A stretch of DNA of 61,973 nucleotides from NCBI GenBank assembly GCA_018818125.1, contig JAHISQ010000014.1:1-61973 (forward strand). The letters are read 5' to 3'. The position numbers were made by a program, and so were the translations under genes. Position 1 is the first letter of the stretch. Every line of letters starts with the position of its first letter. The notes under the pieces are model-generated. The model was given only the letters and a program-made list of their open reading frames with translations, made no database searches and was not told the DNA's origin. This DNA comes from Candidatus Rifleibacteriota bacterium. Lineage in GTDB: Bacteria; Muiribacteriota; Ozemobacteria; Ozemobacterales; Ozemobacteraceae. Below, one piece after another: positions 8,131-16,420 of this stretch.

Positions 8131-8246
8131 AGTGCGTGATGTGCTAGCATGTTTGTGACTGTCTATTAAAGTATATTTTCTGCTGGCACAAGTGTTGCTC
8201 AAATTGAATTGCCATTATTTTTTTCTGTTAACTGGAAGGGGAAATT

Positions 8247-10055
8247 ATGAGACGATTATCTCTACTGTTAGGGTTTTTGGTAATGCTGATACCCTGCTCT
8301 TATGGAGCTGAAATAGCCGATCAGGAATGGAGTGTGATCGGTAGAATCGCGACACCGCAGGCGATCTGGCAGCGTTTGACTGAGATCGAAGAGATCAAAC
8401 CTGTTTATGACGTATGCAAGAGCGATCTCGAAAATCTTTTGGCCACAGATCGCCCTGTTATTCCAGCCAGCGCCAGAGTCGAGGATACATTCTATTTTGC
8501 TATTGGCACCAGGAAAGGGCGATCAGAATCAGAATGTTTTGTATGGGTAAATGGAGCAGATAAGAAAACACGTTTTATCGGCACTTTCCCGAGCCTCTTT
8601 CAATTTATAAATCCTGCATTCAGATCTTATAGAGAAAAGTCCGGCGAGAAACCTGATGAGATGGAGCTGCCACAATCGCTGCTTAAGCTCGATGATAAAA
8701 GCCTGCTGTACATAAAATTTCTCAATGAAACATTACTCAGTCAGGTTAGAGGTGCTCTCGAAAAGGAGTTGATGCGCAGTGACCTGGACCTTGTGTCCCA
8801 ATGTCGCGAAAATGCGCGAAAGCTTACCAGACTTCTGAGAAAAGGCAATGCTCCGGACAATGCTGCAGACGCCATAAAATGCCCGCTTGGCGGGAGTTAC
8901 TGTGTTAACGACTCCGGTAAAAAGTATGTCTGCAATCATGTTGTCAAAACCATGGATTATCGTAAAACACCCCTGGAAGGCGTAGCAAGAGAGGCTCTGG
9001 CTCTTGTTGAATGTCTCGAAAATATTTCTGATATCGAGCTGAGAATAACGGATGACTCTGCTAATACGGCCATTGAGATCTCTTATAATGACGAGGCTCG
9101 AAACGCGAGTAAAAAGCTGTTCGAAATGTCCCCCGAAATCAAGTGGTTTAATGATCTGCACAAATATGACCGCTTGAGTCCGACTGACTCAATGCATCTT
9201 GCGATTAATCTCGATTTGATCGGTTTCTTTGAGACGTTACGCAAAATCGATCCAATGTATGACTATTTAGCAGGAAAACAGCCAGCAGAAGTCTTGCCTG
9301 AAGGTCTAGCCATGCTCTCTATTTCTGGCGGATTTGATCCTTTTATGCGGCGAATCCCAGAAGTCAGTTTATCACTAGGTATGACCGCTGAAAAAATAGC
9401 AATTCTCAGAAGCATGCTGCAAGACTTCCAGATTCGTTTCAGTGAATATGAACTTTTGGGCAGAGGTCTCGAATTTTTTGAAATACCTGAGTTTGTCCGC
9501 GCGTTTAATGCTGATTCAGACGTTGATCAACGCATATTTATTCTGCCGAGCGACCTCGACAGGGTCAAAATATGTTCAGGAGAAAAGTCTGCCCGTCGTC
9601 AGATTGATCTAGACTGTGGAGAGACGCACGCTGTTTCCTTGTGGCATGACATCGATGTTCCAATTAAATTTGCCATGGCTTTCCGTGCTGACGTGACCGC
9701 TATGGCATTCCTTAAAGTATTGAATCAGATGAGATTTGAAAATGAGATGCGTGACTGTTACTGCAAAACTACTGAATGGCGTAGAAACAACAATGGCGCT
9801 GATGAGAAAATCAAAGAATCGCGCGTGATTCCTGACGATCTTAAAAAGTGCTGCGTTCGCGATGGATTAATACTGGATGAGCGATATGGATATGTTACAT
9901 GTGCCGTGCATCAATCTCGAAACATTCGATCGATTGAAAACCAGTTCTATCAGGCAAATATTGTTTCCGGCCGCTGGTTGCGCATATACGTGCGTCAAGA
10001 TAAGGGTAAAAGCCGACTGGTTGTCGATCTGGCGAAAGCTGCGGAGGTGGAATGA
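8247..10055 (+). CDS. Secreted protein with pseudopilin-like Cys modules, unknown function
   Basis: A 602-residue protein with a signal peptide (1-20, cleavage near SYGA) and a good AAGGGG site. The body has no domain I can name with confidence. Two short regions look like detached C-terminal parts of pseudopilin-type proteins: about residues 186-232 (CRENARKL ... CPLGGSYCV ... YVCNH) and a second near 535-570 (CYCKTTEWRRNN ... CCVRDGLILDERYGYVTCAVH). Such C....N.R / CP.GG.Y / VxCxxH patterns normally follow a pilin-type N-terminal helix, which is missing here. One base separates its stop from the start of the VIT-vWA gene, which carries a similar module, so the two are co-translated and probably act together outside the inner membrane. 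Confidence 0.82.
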   Translation: MRRLSLLLGFLVMLIPCSYGAEIADQEWSVIGRIATPQAIWQRLTEIEEIKPVYDVCKSDLENLLATDRPVIPASARVEDTFYFAIGTRKGRSESECFVWVNGADKKTRFIGTFPSLFQFINPAFRSYREKSGEKPDEMELPQSLLKLDDKSLLYIKFLNETLLSQVRGALEKELMRSDLDLVSQCRENARKLTRLLRKGNAPDNAADAIKCPLGGSYCVNDSGKKYVCNHVVKTMDYRKTPLEGVAREALALVECLENISDIELRITDDSANTAIEISYNDEARNASKKLFEMSPEIKWFNDLHKYDRLSPTDSMHLAINLDLIGFFETLRKIDPMYDYLAGKQPAEVLPEGLAMLSISGGFDPFMRRIPEVSLSLGMTAEKIAILRSMLQDFQIRFSEYELLGRGLEFFEIPEFVRAFNADSDVDQRIFILPSDLDRVKICSGEKSARRQIDLDCGETHAVSLWHDIDVPIKFAMAFRADVTAMAFLKVLNQMRFENEMRDCYCKTTEWRRNNNGADEKIKESRVIPDDLKKCCVRDGLILDERYGYVTCAVHQSRNIRSIENQFYQANIVSGRWLRIYVRQDKGKSRLVVDLAKAAEVE

Positions 10056-10056
10056 G

Positions 10057-12225
10057 ATGAAAAAATACGCAATAATATTTTTTACGCTTGTATTCTCAAG
10101 TCTTTCGCTGATCGTTACAGCTAACGGTATCCTTACCTGTGGCACTCAGTGGTCGAAGTCTGTTCCGGTGCATCTGGTTGAGCGTCGTGTCGTAGCAAGT
10201 TCGCAGAACGGAATTGTTCTGATGGAGGTCGAGGATACTTTCTATAACCCGACACAGTTTCGCTGCGAGGGTGTTTATAAATTTAAAATGCCGCCAGGCG
10301 CCTTTGCCGCCGGATTCTGGATAAACACCGACGAGAAGGAGTGGGTAAAAGGTGAAATACGCGAGATTGCCGAGGCTCGCAAAATTTATCAGACTATCAC
10401 CAGTCGTCTTACTGATCCTGGAATTCTCGAACAGAAGGATGACGAAATAACAGTGCGGGTTTTCCCAATCGAGCGCGAAAAGAAGGTTGGAATAAGGTTT
10501 CGTTGCTTTTTTTCGGCTTATGGCGACAAGGAGCGACTTGTTATTAATTTCCCTATAGGGTTTTCGACAGTCTCCTCGGCTGATGATTTCGAAGGCCGTC
10601 CGCCAGAGCCGGCAAAGGCCAAATTAAGTTTTGCCGCGACTATTTTTGACGCTGATGTGATAGTTGACGCAATGGCGACCGACGATCTGGTCAAAATTAA
10701 AACGGAAAACAAGCTCTGTAACCTTAGCTATTCTGCTGAGACGACACTATTAAATGATTTTTCGATTTCGTATCGCACTGGTCGCGACGAAAAAGTGTCG
10801 GTGGCAACCTGTCTGGTACCGGATGGCAGTAAATACAGTTTGATCAGGGTTCGCAATGTTGAGTATGCCGAACCTGGACGTGGCTGCCGCATAGGAATAA
10901 TCGTTGATGCGAGCGGTTCCATGGGTTATCGCAACAAGGAACGTGCGCTCAAAGTGGTGAAAGCCATTTCAGCCATGCCACAGGTTAAGGTTGAGATGTA
11001 TGCCGCTGCCGATGGCGATATCAAGCGTATCGAACCAGCCGATCTTGAGACGACGAAATTCTATGGAGCAACGACATGGAGCGGCCTGGAATCCTTTCCG
11101 GCAGATAATAATCTTGACGGCATCGTTATGATAACTGATGGCGACAATCTGCAGTCCAGTCATGTAAAATCGCTCTGGCGCAAAATCGGGTGCCATCCTG
11201 TTCATATCATATATTTGCGCTCTGATTACAGTCGGTCACTTGCGGTAATGGCAGAAAATTACGGTGATGGTGTCTTTATAGACAGAAATATCAGCGATGA
11301 TCAGCTTGTAGTGACACTTAAAAAGTCGGTAGAAATGCTGAAGAACAATCCATTTCTGTCTCTGCCGGATGATCGCCGGGTGTTGCCGCTGTTCGGTTCG
11401 CTGAGTGATGTGGCATATTACGTCCAGACCTTCAATGTCGGCAAATTTAACCTTAAAACAGCAATGGGCGAGGATTTACTCAGTTTTGATGTTGGAGAAA
11501 ACATTGAACCTCAGAAAGTTTCGCCCTGGTTTGCCAGCATCGCTGGTCGCCAGTTGATAAGGCAACTGGAAGGCAATGAGCAGACTTCCGAAGTTATAAA
11601 AAAGATCACTGAGCTGGGACTGCGTTATGGGCAGACGACTGATTATACCGCATTTCTTGCTGTTCCCGATGAAGTTGCAAAAACGAACTCGGATGCCATG
11701 AACCCAGCTTATCTGGCGATGTTTGCCGCGCCGAACTTCAGAAAAGCCCGTGCTCAGGCACGAGACAAGGCTTGCTATGCAAATCAGCGCGTTATCTTAG
11801 GTGCTTTGGAAATGTTCTGCATGGACAATGATTTTAAAGATCCGATTACCGGTCAGGTAAATACTGTGGGACTTGGCAAGCTTGAACATGACCTCGAAAC
11901 GGGACTTTTCAACATAAAGGAACTGGTAGATCAGAGATTTCTAAAAGCAATGCCGGTCCCTGCAGATAACGATTGCGATTATCGCATTATTGGCGATCTT
12001 ATGAAAAACGGTTATGTTGCCTGTATGCAGCATGGTTGTTGTGATCAGCCTGGAGTGCCGGTTGCAGAACTGGTTCAAAAGTATTGTTCAGAGAACAATC
12101 TGGATTATGATGATTTTGATTTTCCGTATGAGGTATATAGCAATTCAAACTTGTGGTCAGACTCGCTTGAAGTGAAAATGCAAAGTTATATTCTCCTTAG
12201 GCTGTTCCTGATACTGATGCTGTAA
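10057..12225 (+). CDS. Secreted VIT / von Willebrand A domain protein with pseudopilin-like tail
   Basis: A 722-residue protein starting one base after the upstream stop; GGAGGTGG sits upstream of the ATG. A signal peptide (1-23) is followed by a VIT domain (about 30-165; EVEDTFYNP, RKIYQ, FPIEREKKVGIRF) and a vWA domain with an intact metal-binding motif DASGSMG (284-290) and MITDGDN (358-364). Residues 560-664 contain RKARAQARDKACYANQRVI, LGALEMFCMDND and later NGYVACMQHG, a pseudopilin-like core without its N-terminal methylation helix. A short hydrophobic stretch (YILLRLFLILML) ends the protein. VIT-vWA proteins bind other proteins through the metal site. The pairing with the preceding gene suggests a shared surface or envelope complex. 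Confidence 0.88.
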   Translation: MKKYAIIFFTLVFSSLSLIVTANGILTCGTQWSKSVPVHLVERRVVASSQNGIVLMEVEDTFYNPTQFRCEGVYKFKMPPGAFAAGFWINTDEKEWVKGEIREIAEARKIYQTITSRLTDPGILEQKDDEITVRVFPIEREKKVGIRFRCFFSAYGDKERLVINFPIGFSTVSSADDFEGRPPEPAKAKLSFAATIFDADVIVDAMATDDLVKIKTENKLCNLSYSAETTLLNDFSISYRTGRDEKVSVATCLVPDGSKYSLIRVRNVEYAEPGRGCRIGIIVDASGSMGYRNKERALKVVKAISAMPQVKVEMYAAADGDIKRIEPADLETTKFYGATTWSGLESFPADNNLDGIVMITDGDNLQSSHVKSLWRKIGCHPVHIIYLRSDYSRSLAVMAENYGDGVFIDRNISDDQLVVTLKKSVEMLKNNPFLSLPDDRRVLPLFGSLSDVAYYVQTFNVGKFNLKTAMGEDLLSFDVGENIEPQKVSPWFASIAGRQLIRQLEGNEQTSEVIKKITELGLRYGQTTDYTAFLAVPDEVAKTNSDAMNPAYLAMFAAPNFRKARAQARDKACYANQRVILGALEMFCMDNDFKDPITGQVNTVGLGKLEHDLETGLFNIKELVDQRFLKAMPVPADNDCDYRIIGDLMKNGYVACMQHGCCDQPGVPVAELVQKYCSENNLDYDDFDFPYEVYSNSNLWSDSLEVKMQSYILLRLFLILML

Positions 12226-12230
12226 TATCT

Positions 12231-12263
12231 GCAACCATCGGTCTATTGCCCCGATGTCGTTGC
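12231..12263 (+). terminator. Probable terminator after the VIT-vWA gene
   Basis: GCAAC plus CATCGG pairs with CCGATG plus GTTGC, with a two-base bulge and a loop TCTATTGCC. A T-rich stretch (TTGTTTGC) follows. It lies 5 bases after the stop. Confidence 0.55.
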
Positions 12264-12323
12264 TTGTTTGCTGTTCCTGTGAAAGTGGTCAATGTGTTAA
12301 TGTGCCGTGCCCATCATCTGTCC

Positions 12324-12352
12324 TTGACGGTTAAGACTTATTTCACTAGAAT
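12324..12352 (+). promoter_or_regulatory. Sigma-70-type promoter for the DUF4105 gene
   Basis: TTGACG, a 17-base spacer and TAGAAT. Each hexamer has one mismatch to consensus. Transcription would begin near 12359, leaving a short leader to the start at 12396. Confidence 0.7.
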
Positions 12353-12395
12353 GTACAAATGGTCTTTATCTTTGCGTAGTAATAGGAAGTAAAAA

Positions 12396-13478
12396 ATGCA
12401 TAAAACCTTAACCAGATCTGTAAGTATATTCGCTTTGCTGATGCTTTTGACGGCTTCAACAATTTGTCCGGCAGTTGCCAAGCCTTATGCTGTTCATTAC
12501 ACCCTCAAAGGCGTTGTACATGTTGTTGAGAATGTTCCTTGTCTCTACACTGCTGATGGTCGAGTTTTTCAGCTTCTGATGGACCAGAAGGAAGCAAAAA
12601 AATATGATGGCAAAGCAGTTGACATTGCAGGCAAAGTTGGCAAGTCCGACGATATTGAAACTGTAAAAATTAAAGACATCAAGATTATAGAAGAAAAAGA
12701 CGTTCAGATCGTGGAAGTAGAACACGAAGCTTATCAGCGCCCGGCAAAAATGCTGGCAAACGCAAAAGACAAAATGACTGTTGGCAATATCAGATGGGAT
12801 ATCTCACAGGATCCGAAAAGCGAAGAGAAAAAAGCTCTCCACTCCTGGCAGGATGCGACCATTGATCCGAGCAAAGTTATCAAAGCGTATTTCCTGGTAA
12901 AACCATTCGCGCCAAAATTCCTTGCAGCACACACACTGCTGGGCTTCTCGTTTGAGAAAGGCGGCGTAGTGGCAAAGGATGGCAGAGAATCTGATAACAT
13001 CTTCCTGACCATTGAAGCTTACAAAAAAATTGGCCAGACATATGGTCTCGTCAAGACCATGAAGAAAAATTTCGATATAGTCTGGACTCTTGCAACTTTG
13101 AACAACTATGCTGATCTCAACGTTAACTACAATAAGGGCGAAGACAAAGAAATTCATATCTACCCGATTAATCTGACACGTGAACAGACTCGGGCGCTGG
13201 TTGTTGAGACCATCAAGCAGTCCTGTGTTAATCGTCAGGGCGAGTATTACCACACTATCCGCAACAACTGCACCAACAATCTCATTATCCTGCTCAACCA
13301 TGTGCTTGCAAAAGATAAACAGATCAAGCTATGGAAGATTCCCGGCATGCTTTACAACCTCAAGGCCACCATGCCAGTTTCTGTTGTTAAGATGCTTAAA
13401 AAGAAGGGTCTGATCGGCGAGCCTTCTCTCACTATCACTAAAGATAATTTTGTGACTGATTTTAACCGAATCAAGTAA
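12396..13478 (+). CDS. Secreted protein with C-terminal DUF4105-like domain
   Basis: A 360-residue protein with a signal peptide (1-28, ending AVA) and TAGGAAG before the ATG. Residues about 30-95 form a small beta-rich domain (YTLKGVVHVVENVPCLYTAD ... VDIAGKVG) that reads like an OB-fold. The C-terminal part (about 125-310) has the features of DUF4105/Lnb-type periplasmic domains: HTLLGFSFEKG, NLTREQTRALVVETI and YHTIRNNCTNNLIILLNHV, where the NNC motif carries the presumed catalytic cysteine. DUF4105 proteins are envelope proteins, and some act on lipoproteins. It has its own promoter and terminator and is therefore a single-gene unit. Confidence 0.82.
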   Translation: MHKTLTRSVSIFALLMLLTASTICPAVAKPYAVHYTLKGVVHVVENVPCLYTADGRVFQLLMDQKEAKKYDGKAVDIAGKVGKSDDIETVKIKDIKIIEEKDVQIVEVEHEAYQRPAKMLANAKDKMTVGNIRWDISQDPKSEEKKALHSWQDATIDPSKVIKAYFLVKPFAPKFLAAHTLLGFSFEKGGVVAKDGRESDNIFLTIEAYKKIGQTYGLVKTMKKNFDIVWTLATLNNYADLNVNYNKGEDKEIHIYPINLTREQTRALVVETIKQSCVNRQGEYYHTIRNNCTNNLIILLNHVLAKDKQIKLWKIPGMLYNLKATMPVSVVKMLKKKGLIGEPSLTITKDNFVTDFNRIK

Positions 13479-13487
13479 CTGATTACC

Positions 13488-13527
13488 AAAACGCGGCGAA
13501 GCTATAACAGGCTTTGCCGCGTTTTTT
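13488..13527 (+). terminator. Rho-independent terminator after the DUF4105 gene
   Basis: AAACGCGGCGAAGC pairs with GCTTTGCCGCGTTT (one mismatch) around TATAACAG and runs into TTTTTTATT. Confidence 0.9.
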
Positions 13528-13545
13528 ATTACAAGGAGAGTTCTG

Positions 13546-13893
13546 ATGAAAAAGATAGTTATATTTGCATTTCAGGGTGAACTAATGTGCTTTGCCCATG
13601 CTCTTTTAAATGTTCTCAATTTCAAGGAAAAGGGTTATGAAGCTAAGCTGGTCATCGAAGGTAGTGCTACTGCCCTGATTGAACAACTGGGCAAAGAAGG
13701 CACACCATTCGCAGCTCAATTCGCAAAAGTCAGAGCTGAAGGTTTGCTTGCCGGAATCTGCCGTGCCTGTGCCGGAAAAATGGGCAGCCTGGGCGAGGCC
13801 GAGCGCCAGGGAATCACTCTGCTCGACGAAATGCAGGGACATCCGGCATTCTCGACCTGGTTTGCTGATGGTTACGAAATCATAAGCATGTAA
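13546..13893 (+). CDS. DsrE/DsrF-like family protein
   Basis: A 115-residue cytoplasmic protein behind AAGGAGAG. The Rossmann-like start (MKKIVIFAFQGELMCFAHALLNVLNF), the strand YEAKLVIEG and the motif GICRACAGKMG fit the cytoplasmic DsrE-like group. A conserved cysteine pair near residues 74-77 could carry a sulfur or a redox function. No other sulfur-relay gene lies nearby. It follows the DUF4105 terminator and ends 7 bases before the convergent GYF_2 gene. Activity is not known for this subgroup. Confidence 0.8.
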   Translation: MKKIVIFAFQGELMCFAHALLNVLNFKEKGYEAKLVIEGSATALIEQLGKEGTPFAAQFAKVRAEGLLAGICRACAGKMGSLGEAERQGITLLDEMQGHPAFSTWFADGYEIISM

Positions 13894-13900
13894 CTGACAG

Positions 13901-14350
13901 TCAATAGGGTGGCAATAAAAAGAGCAAAAACCAGGCTAATCCAACGTTGTAAATCACCATCAGCGCCAGCAGAAACATTAAACTTATTGGATTTATCGCT
14001 ACAAAAAAGAACAGACAACATATCAGCAGGTTGCCGATCAATACCAGTTTAAGGTAGTCCTGAGTGCGGTTCGACAGCCTGAACTGCTTTTTTTCGATCG
14101 GTATGTAGCGCGGTTCCTCGACGCTTAATGGCAACTCAAAAACCAGTGGAGTATCAGCAACTTTTAGCCAGTTATCCGGGGTTTTGATGTCTGCTATGCG
14201 GTTTTCCATATTCAGGTTGCCGCTGCGCGCAAGATCAACAAGTTCCTGCCAGTTGAACGGACCAAGAGAATCGCCGGTCATACGGTTATGCAAAAGAAAT
14301 TTCCTATGGGCAAAGACGTTGTTGTCGTCGATCGGGGCTTCTTTTTTCAT
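13901..14350 (-). CDS. GYF_2-domain membrane protein
   Basis: A 149-residue protein. Residues about 17-70 (FLLHNRMTGDSLGPFNWQEL ... PDNWLKVAD) carry the GPF...EL and W-turn pattern of GYF_2 domains, which bind short peptides. Two hydrophobic helices near 103-125 and 128-147 close the protein. The layout implies a membrane-anchored adaptor with a cytosolic N-terminus. The ribosome binding site is weak. It converges on the DsrE-like gene and is divergent from the ABC-F gene. Confidence 0.8.
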   Translation of the reverse strand: MKKEAPIDDNNVFAHRKFLLHNRMTGDSLGPFNWQELVDLARSGNLNMENRIADIKTPDNWLKVADTPLVFELPLSVEEPRYIPIEKKQFRLSNRTQDYLKLVLIGNLLICCLFFFVAINPISLMFLLALMVIYNVGLAWFLLFLLPPY

Positions 14351-14478
14351 CTGCTATTGAGCCGCCTCGGTCGGGTTCTGATTGCTTGCTTTGCCTTTGC
14401 CATAGATGCATTTTCTCACATATTTCAGCATGCAAGCATATTACAGTATTTTACTGAACCAACACAGGGAATTTTCTT

Positions 14479-14506
14479 TTGCCGTGCCTGGCATTTGTGA
14501 TAAAAT
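14479..14506 (+). promoter_or_regulatory. Extended -10 promoter for the ABC-F gene
   Basis: TTGCCG, a 16-base spacer and TGA-TAAAAT, an extended -10. The predicted transcript starts near 14513 and has a leader of about 130 bases. Confidence 0.65.
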
Positions 14507-14560
14507 AATTGCAGCAGCATTATTCTGCCTGCTTAACATTATCAGGAGAGCCGACATACG

Positions 14561-14638
14561 ATGAAAATCAACTGACCTGCCAGCTGAAAACTTAGCTTTT
14601 CGCCCCATTTTTGTGGGCTTTGGTTTTGTCAGGAGGTC
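14561..14638 (+). promoter_or_regulatory. Candidate attenuator leader with four-codon uORF
   Basis: The leader contains a well-placed CAGGAG, then ATG AAA ATC AAC TGA (14561-14575; peptide MKIN). The bases that follow can fold: GACCT at 14574-14578 complements AGGTC at 14634-14638, which overlaps the ABC-F ribosome binding site, and GCCC/GGGC near 14601-14618 forms a second small stem. A stalled ribosome on the uORF could change exposure of the start. The folding is inferred by eye only. Confidence 0.45.
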
Positions 14639-14641
14639 TGT

Positions 14642-16261
14642 ATGACGATTATCACCGCTTCTAATATTTCTTTTACATTTCCGGGCGCTGTTGCGCCATT
14701 ATTTACTACCCTGAATTTTTCTGTTGATTCAAACAGCCGAATCGGATTGGTTGGGCCGAACGGCTGCGGTAAAACCACCTTGCTGAGAATTCTAAGTGGC
14801 AATTTGGCTGGTTACAGTGGTCATCTCATAATTGAAGCTGGTTTGCGAATTGCCACGCTGTCCCAGGAAACTGGCGAACGCCTGCGCCAGAGCGTGTTTG
14901 AGTTTGTCAGGCCGCAGGTGGCTACAGTTCGCTTGAAAATCAGTCGACTCGAAAACATGGCTGAGAGTGCTGCTGCCCTGCAGCTCGCTGACCTGTATGC
15001 TGAATACTCTGACATTGACGGCTTTGCAGTCGAGGCTGAAATAGCGCGGCTTTTAAATGAATTCTCATTGCCGCTGGATTCTATAGACCGGCCATTAGAA
15101 AGCCTTAGCGGTGGCGAAAAGAACCGGCTTGGACTCATCAGATTGCTGCTTGATAAACCTGATTTTCTACTTCTTGATGAACCTACTAATCATCTCGATG
15201 TTAAAGCACTTGAGTGGCTAGAAAGTTATCTGCGGGATATCAAGATTCCATGGCTGGTAGTCAGCCATGATCGCAGATTTCTTGATAATTGCTGTCAGTC
15301 GGTATGGGAACTGAAAGACACTTTGCTTTCGCAATACAGTGGTAATTACAGCTTTTATCGGCAGGAACAGGATCAGCTTCTACAGCGTCATCTGCTGGAG
15401 GCGAAGCAGGCCGAGAGGCAGATCGACAGATTACAGCAGGCAGCCGAAAAGCAGCGTGTTGAGGCAAATCGTATGGAGAACTTCAAGCCAAAACGAGATC
15501 GCAAGAAAAATGGCGGTATATGCAAACGTGATGCAGGCTCAGGTAAGGCTTTGCTGCGCACTCAAAATAAGCAGAAGGCTGCAACTGCGATAGAGCAGCG
15601 CCTGCAGCGGTTAGTCGGAAAGGCTCAGGCAGACAAGCCATTTATCGAGAAAAAGCGCGCAATCAGTTTTCCGGATAGGAGTCTTAAAAACAGCTGCGTG
15701 CTGAGAGTAGAGCATCTTCATAAAGCTTACGCTGATCAGCAGTTGTTTGCTGATTTTTCGTTAACGCTGCTTAATCACGAGCGACTGGCTGTCATCGGCG
15801 CAAATGGTTCGGGAAAGTCAACGCTGATGCGTATGCTTGCCGGCTATGAAGCCTGCGACAGCGGTTCGATAAGCTGGGCGCCAGAGGCTGTAATTGGCTA
15901 TCATGCGCAGGAGTTTGAGCAGCTCAACTTTTCGGCAACAGTGCTCGAACATGTTCTTGCTGGTGATTATGCCGGTAATACACGCGCCCGCACTATTCTC
16001 GGCTGTCTCAAACTTGAGAAAGACAAGGTCGATCAGCAGATTTCTACTCTGAGTGTTGGTGAGCGCAGTAAGACTGCTCTTGCTCGACTGTTGTTTCAGT
16101 CTCCAGACATTCTTTTACTTGATGAGCCGACCAATCATCTTGAGGTTGATGCGCGTGAAGCCCTGGAGGCTGCCTTAGTCGAGTTTGCCGGGACAATCAT
16201 CCTGATTTCGCATGACCGCCTTTTTGTCGAGAGAACCAGCACCCGACAGATTTTGTTGTGA
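14642..16261 (+). CDS. ABC-F family ATPase
   Basis: A 539-residue cytosolic protein with two ABC cassettes and no membrane segment. First cassette: GPNGCGKTT, SLSGGEKNR and LLLDEPTNHLD. Second: GANGSGKST, signature LSVGERSKT and LLLDEPTNHLE. The linker (about 240-330) is long, basic and alpha-helical, as in ribosome-acting ABC-F proteins that bind the E site. This group includes both housekeeping translation factors and antibiotic ribosome-protection proteins, and sequence alone does not decide between them. AGGAGGT precedes the ATG. The leader has a possible uORF attenuator, which would favour an inducible protection role. Confidence 0.93.
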   Translation: MTIITASNISFTFPGAVAPLFTTLNFSVDSNSRIGLVGPNGCGKTTLLRILSGNLAGYSGHLIIEAGLRIATLSQETGERLRQSVFEFVRPQVATVRLKISRLENMAESAAALQLADLYAEYSDIDGFAVEAEIARLLNEFSLPLDSIDRPLESLSGGEKNRLGLIRLLLDKPDFLLLDEPTNHLDVKALEWLESYLRDIKIPWLVVSHDRRFLDNCCQSVWELKDTLLSQYSGNYSFYRQEQDQLLQRHLLEAKQAERQIDRLQQAAEKQRVEANRMENFKPKRDRKKNGGICKRDAGSGKALLRTQNKQKAATAIEQRLQRLVGKAQADKPFIEKKRAISFPDRSLKNSCVLRVEHLHKAYADQQLFADFSLTLLNHERLAVIGANGSGKSTLMRMLAGYEACDSGSISWAPEAVIGYHAQEFEQLNFSATVLEHVLAGDYAGNTRARTILGCLKLEKDKVDQQISTLSVGERSKTALARLLFQSPDILLLDEPTNHLEVDAREALEAALVEFAGTIILISHDRLFVERTSTRQILL

Positions 16262-16266
16262 AGATG

Positions 16267-16349
16267 TTTCTGGCGGTTTGTTTGTCTAGGATTTCTTAAA
16301 GAGACCGTTTCCCGGGAGTTTGCTGCCCCTGTCAGACGCCCGCCAGAAA
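16267..16349. other. Long-range inverted repeat, possible structured RNA
   Basis: TTTCTGGCGG (16267-16276) is perfectly complementary to CCGCCAGAAA (16340-16349). Inside it GTCT/AGAC and AGG/CCT can extend the stem. The enclosed 60 bases are GC-rich and contain further small complementary pieces. It lies between the ABC-F stop and the next promoter. It could be a 3' end structure or a small RNA. Confidence 0.45.
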
Positions 16350-16389
16350 ATCCTGTCTTGAATCTGTGGTTATCTGCTGGCAAATTTTG

Positions 16390-16395
16390 TATAAT
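16390..16395 (+). promoter_or_regulatory. Candidate -10 element for the RDD gene
   Basis: A perfect TATAAT 25 bases before the start codon. The -35 position (TGGTTA) matches poorly. Confidence 0.4.
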
Positions 16396-16420
16396 TGAAA
16401 AAAATAAATAGAGGTGGTAT

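Larger units (their letters stand above)
7773..8246. other. 474-base intergenic region with repeat and hairpin
   Basis: No plausible gene was found in this divergent gap. It holds the second 28-bp repeat copy (8042-8069), a long hairpin (8093-8130) and, presumably, the promoters of the flanking membrane protein gene and the secreted protein gene. No promoter with good spacing stood out. Confidence 0.6.
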
